From Pseudonocardia kunmingensis (lineage in GTDB: Bacteria; Actinomycetota; Actinomycetes; Mycobacteriales; Pseudonocardiaceae): 64,000 nucleotides of DNA. The stretch covers positions 2,604,001-2,668,000 of the forward strand of contig NZ_VFPA01000001.1 of assembly GCF_006716445.1 (NCBI RefSeq). The letters are read 5' to 3'. Numbering within the stretch: the first letter of the stretch is position 1; every line of letters starts with the position of its first letter. Under the pieces are notes generated by a model. The model was given only the letters and a program-made list of their open reading frames with translations. It made no database searches and was not told where the DNA came from. This document shows positions 63,962-64,000 of this stretch, one piece after another. Both the position numbers and the translations under genes were made by a program.

Positions 63962-64000
63962 GTGACACTCGGCGACGCGCACCGCGCCGCCCTCGCGCAC
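63962..64000 (+). CDS. Start of an unidentified gene, truncated by the window
   Basis: A GTG opens a frame of 13 codons (VTLGDAHRAALAH) to the window end. Codon use fits the neighbours and no in-frame stop occurs, but no ribosome site is obvious and the stretch is too short to identify. Confidence 0.3.
   Translation, partial: MTLGDAHRAALAH

Overview
The window is high-GC DNA from an actinobacterium. The best fit is the Pseudonocardiaceae, probably Pseudonocardia or a close relative; this is inference from gene content, not a database match. Evidence: a lone GroEL with a GGMGGMDF tail behind two CIRCE operators, XPB-type helicase, resuscitation-promoting-factor (Rpf) enzymes, a conservon (cvn) operon, ectABCD, many GTG starts, and GTGA/ATGA stop-start overlaps in nearly every operon. 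No rRNA, tRNA, CRISPR, insertion sequence, transposase or phage gene was seen. The window reads as chromosomal core and near-core DNA.

Layout. 1-3.3 kb: moeA (3' end outside the window), cold-shock protein, groEL2. 3.4-9.9 kb: a DGPF/YciI protein with an ECF42-type sigma factor, a WYL regulator divergent from a DinB-like protein, a DUF6807 (PmoA-like) protein, a LacI regulator and a PspC protein. 9.9-16.9 kb: a five-gene branched-chain amino acid/amide-type ABC importer (order F-G-H-M-K) next to a GAF histidine kinase and LuxR-type regulator. 17-31.9 kb: the block known in Mycobacterium tuberculosis as ercc3-Rv0862c-Rv0863-moaC2-mog-moaE2-rpfA, here with a complete conservon (kinase, roadblock, DUF742, GTPase) inserted between the XPB helicase and the Rv0862c homologue, and with a MobA-like gene and a second Rpf added. 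32.4-35.5 kb: MoxR ATPase, CoxE-like VWA protein and XdhC, the maturation kit of molybdenum hydroxylases. 35.7-44.1 kb: membrane glycosyltransferase-like protein, FkbM methyltransferase, NarL-type two-component pair, GerMN lipoprotein, gamma carbonic anhydrase, DHA2 exporter. 44.2-47.2 kb: thiamine genes thiG, thiS, thiO behind a TPP riboswitch, and divergent thiE. 47.5-55.7 kb: polytopic membrane protein, OmpR-type two-component pair, a glycosyltransferase/DUF2064/methyltransferase operon, a sugar epimerase and membrane proteins. 55.8-61.9 kb: SGNH hydrolase, ectoine/hydroxyectoine operon, SDR, DinB protein. 61.8-64 kb: MFS exporter and its TetR repressor with matched operators, then the start of another gene.

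Themes. Molybdenum cofactor synthesis and insertion is spread over moeA, moaC, mog, moaE, the MobA-like gene and moxR-coxE-xdhC, although no molybdoenzyme structural gene is in view. CRP-type palindromes lie before ectA and before the second rpf gene, with a weaker candidate before the first, suggesting that osmoprotection and resuscitation share a cAMP-receptor-type regulator.

The least explained features are several families of long, near-perfect intergenic palindromes. Copies of each family share sequence, sit at the 3' ends of unrelated genes, and sometimes carry the last codons and stop of the neighbouring gene. They look like mobile or amplified terminator-type elements.
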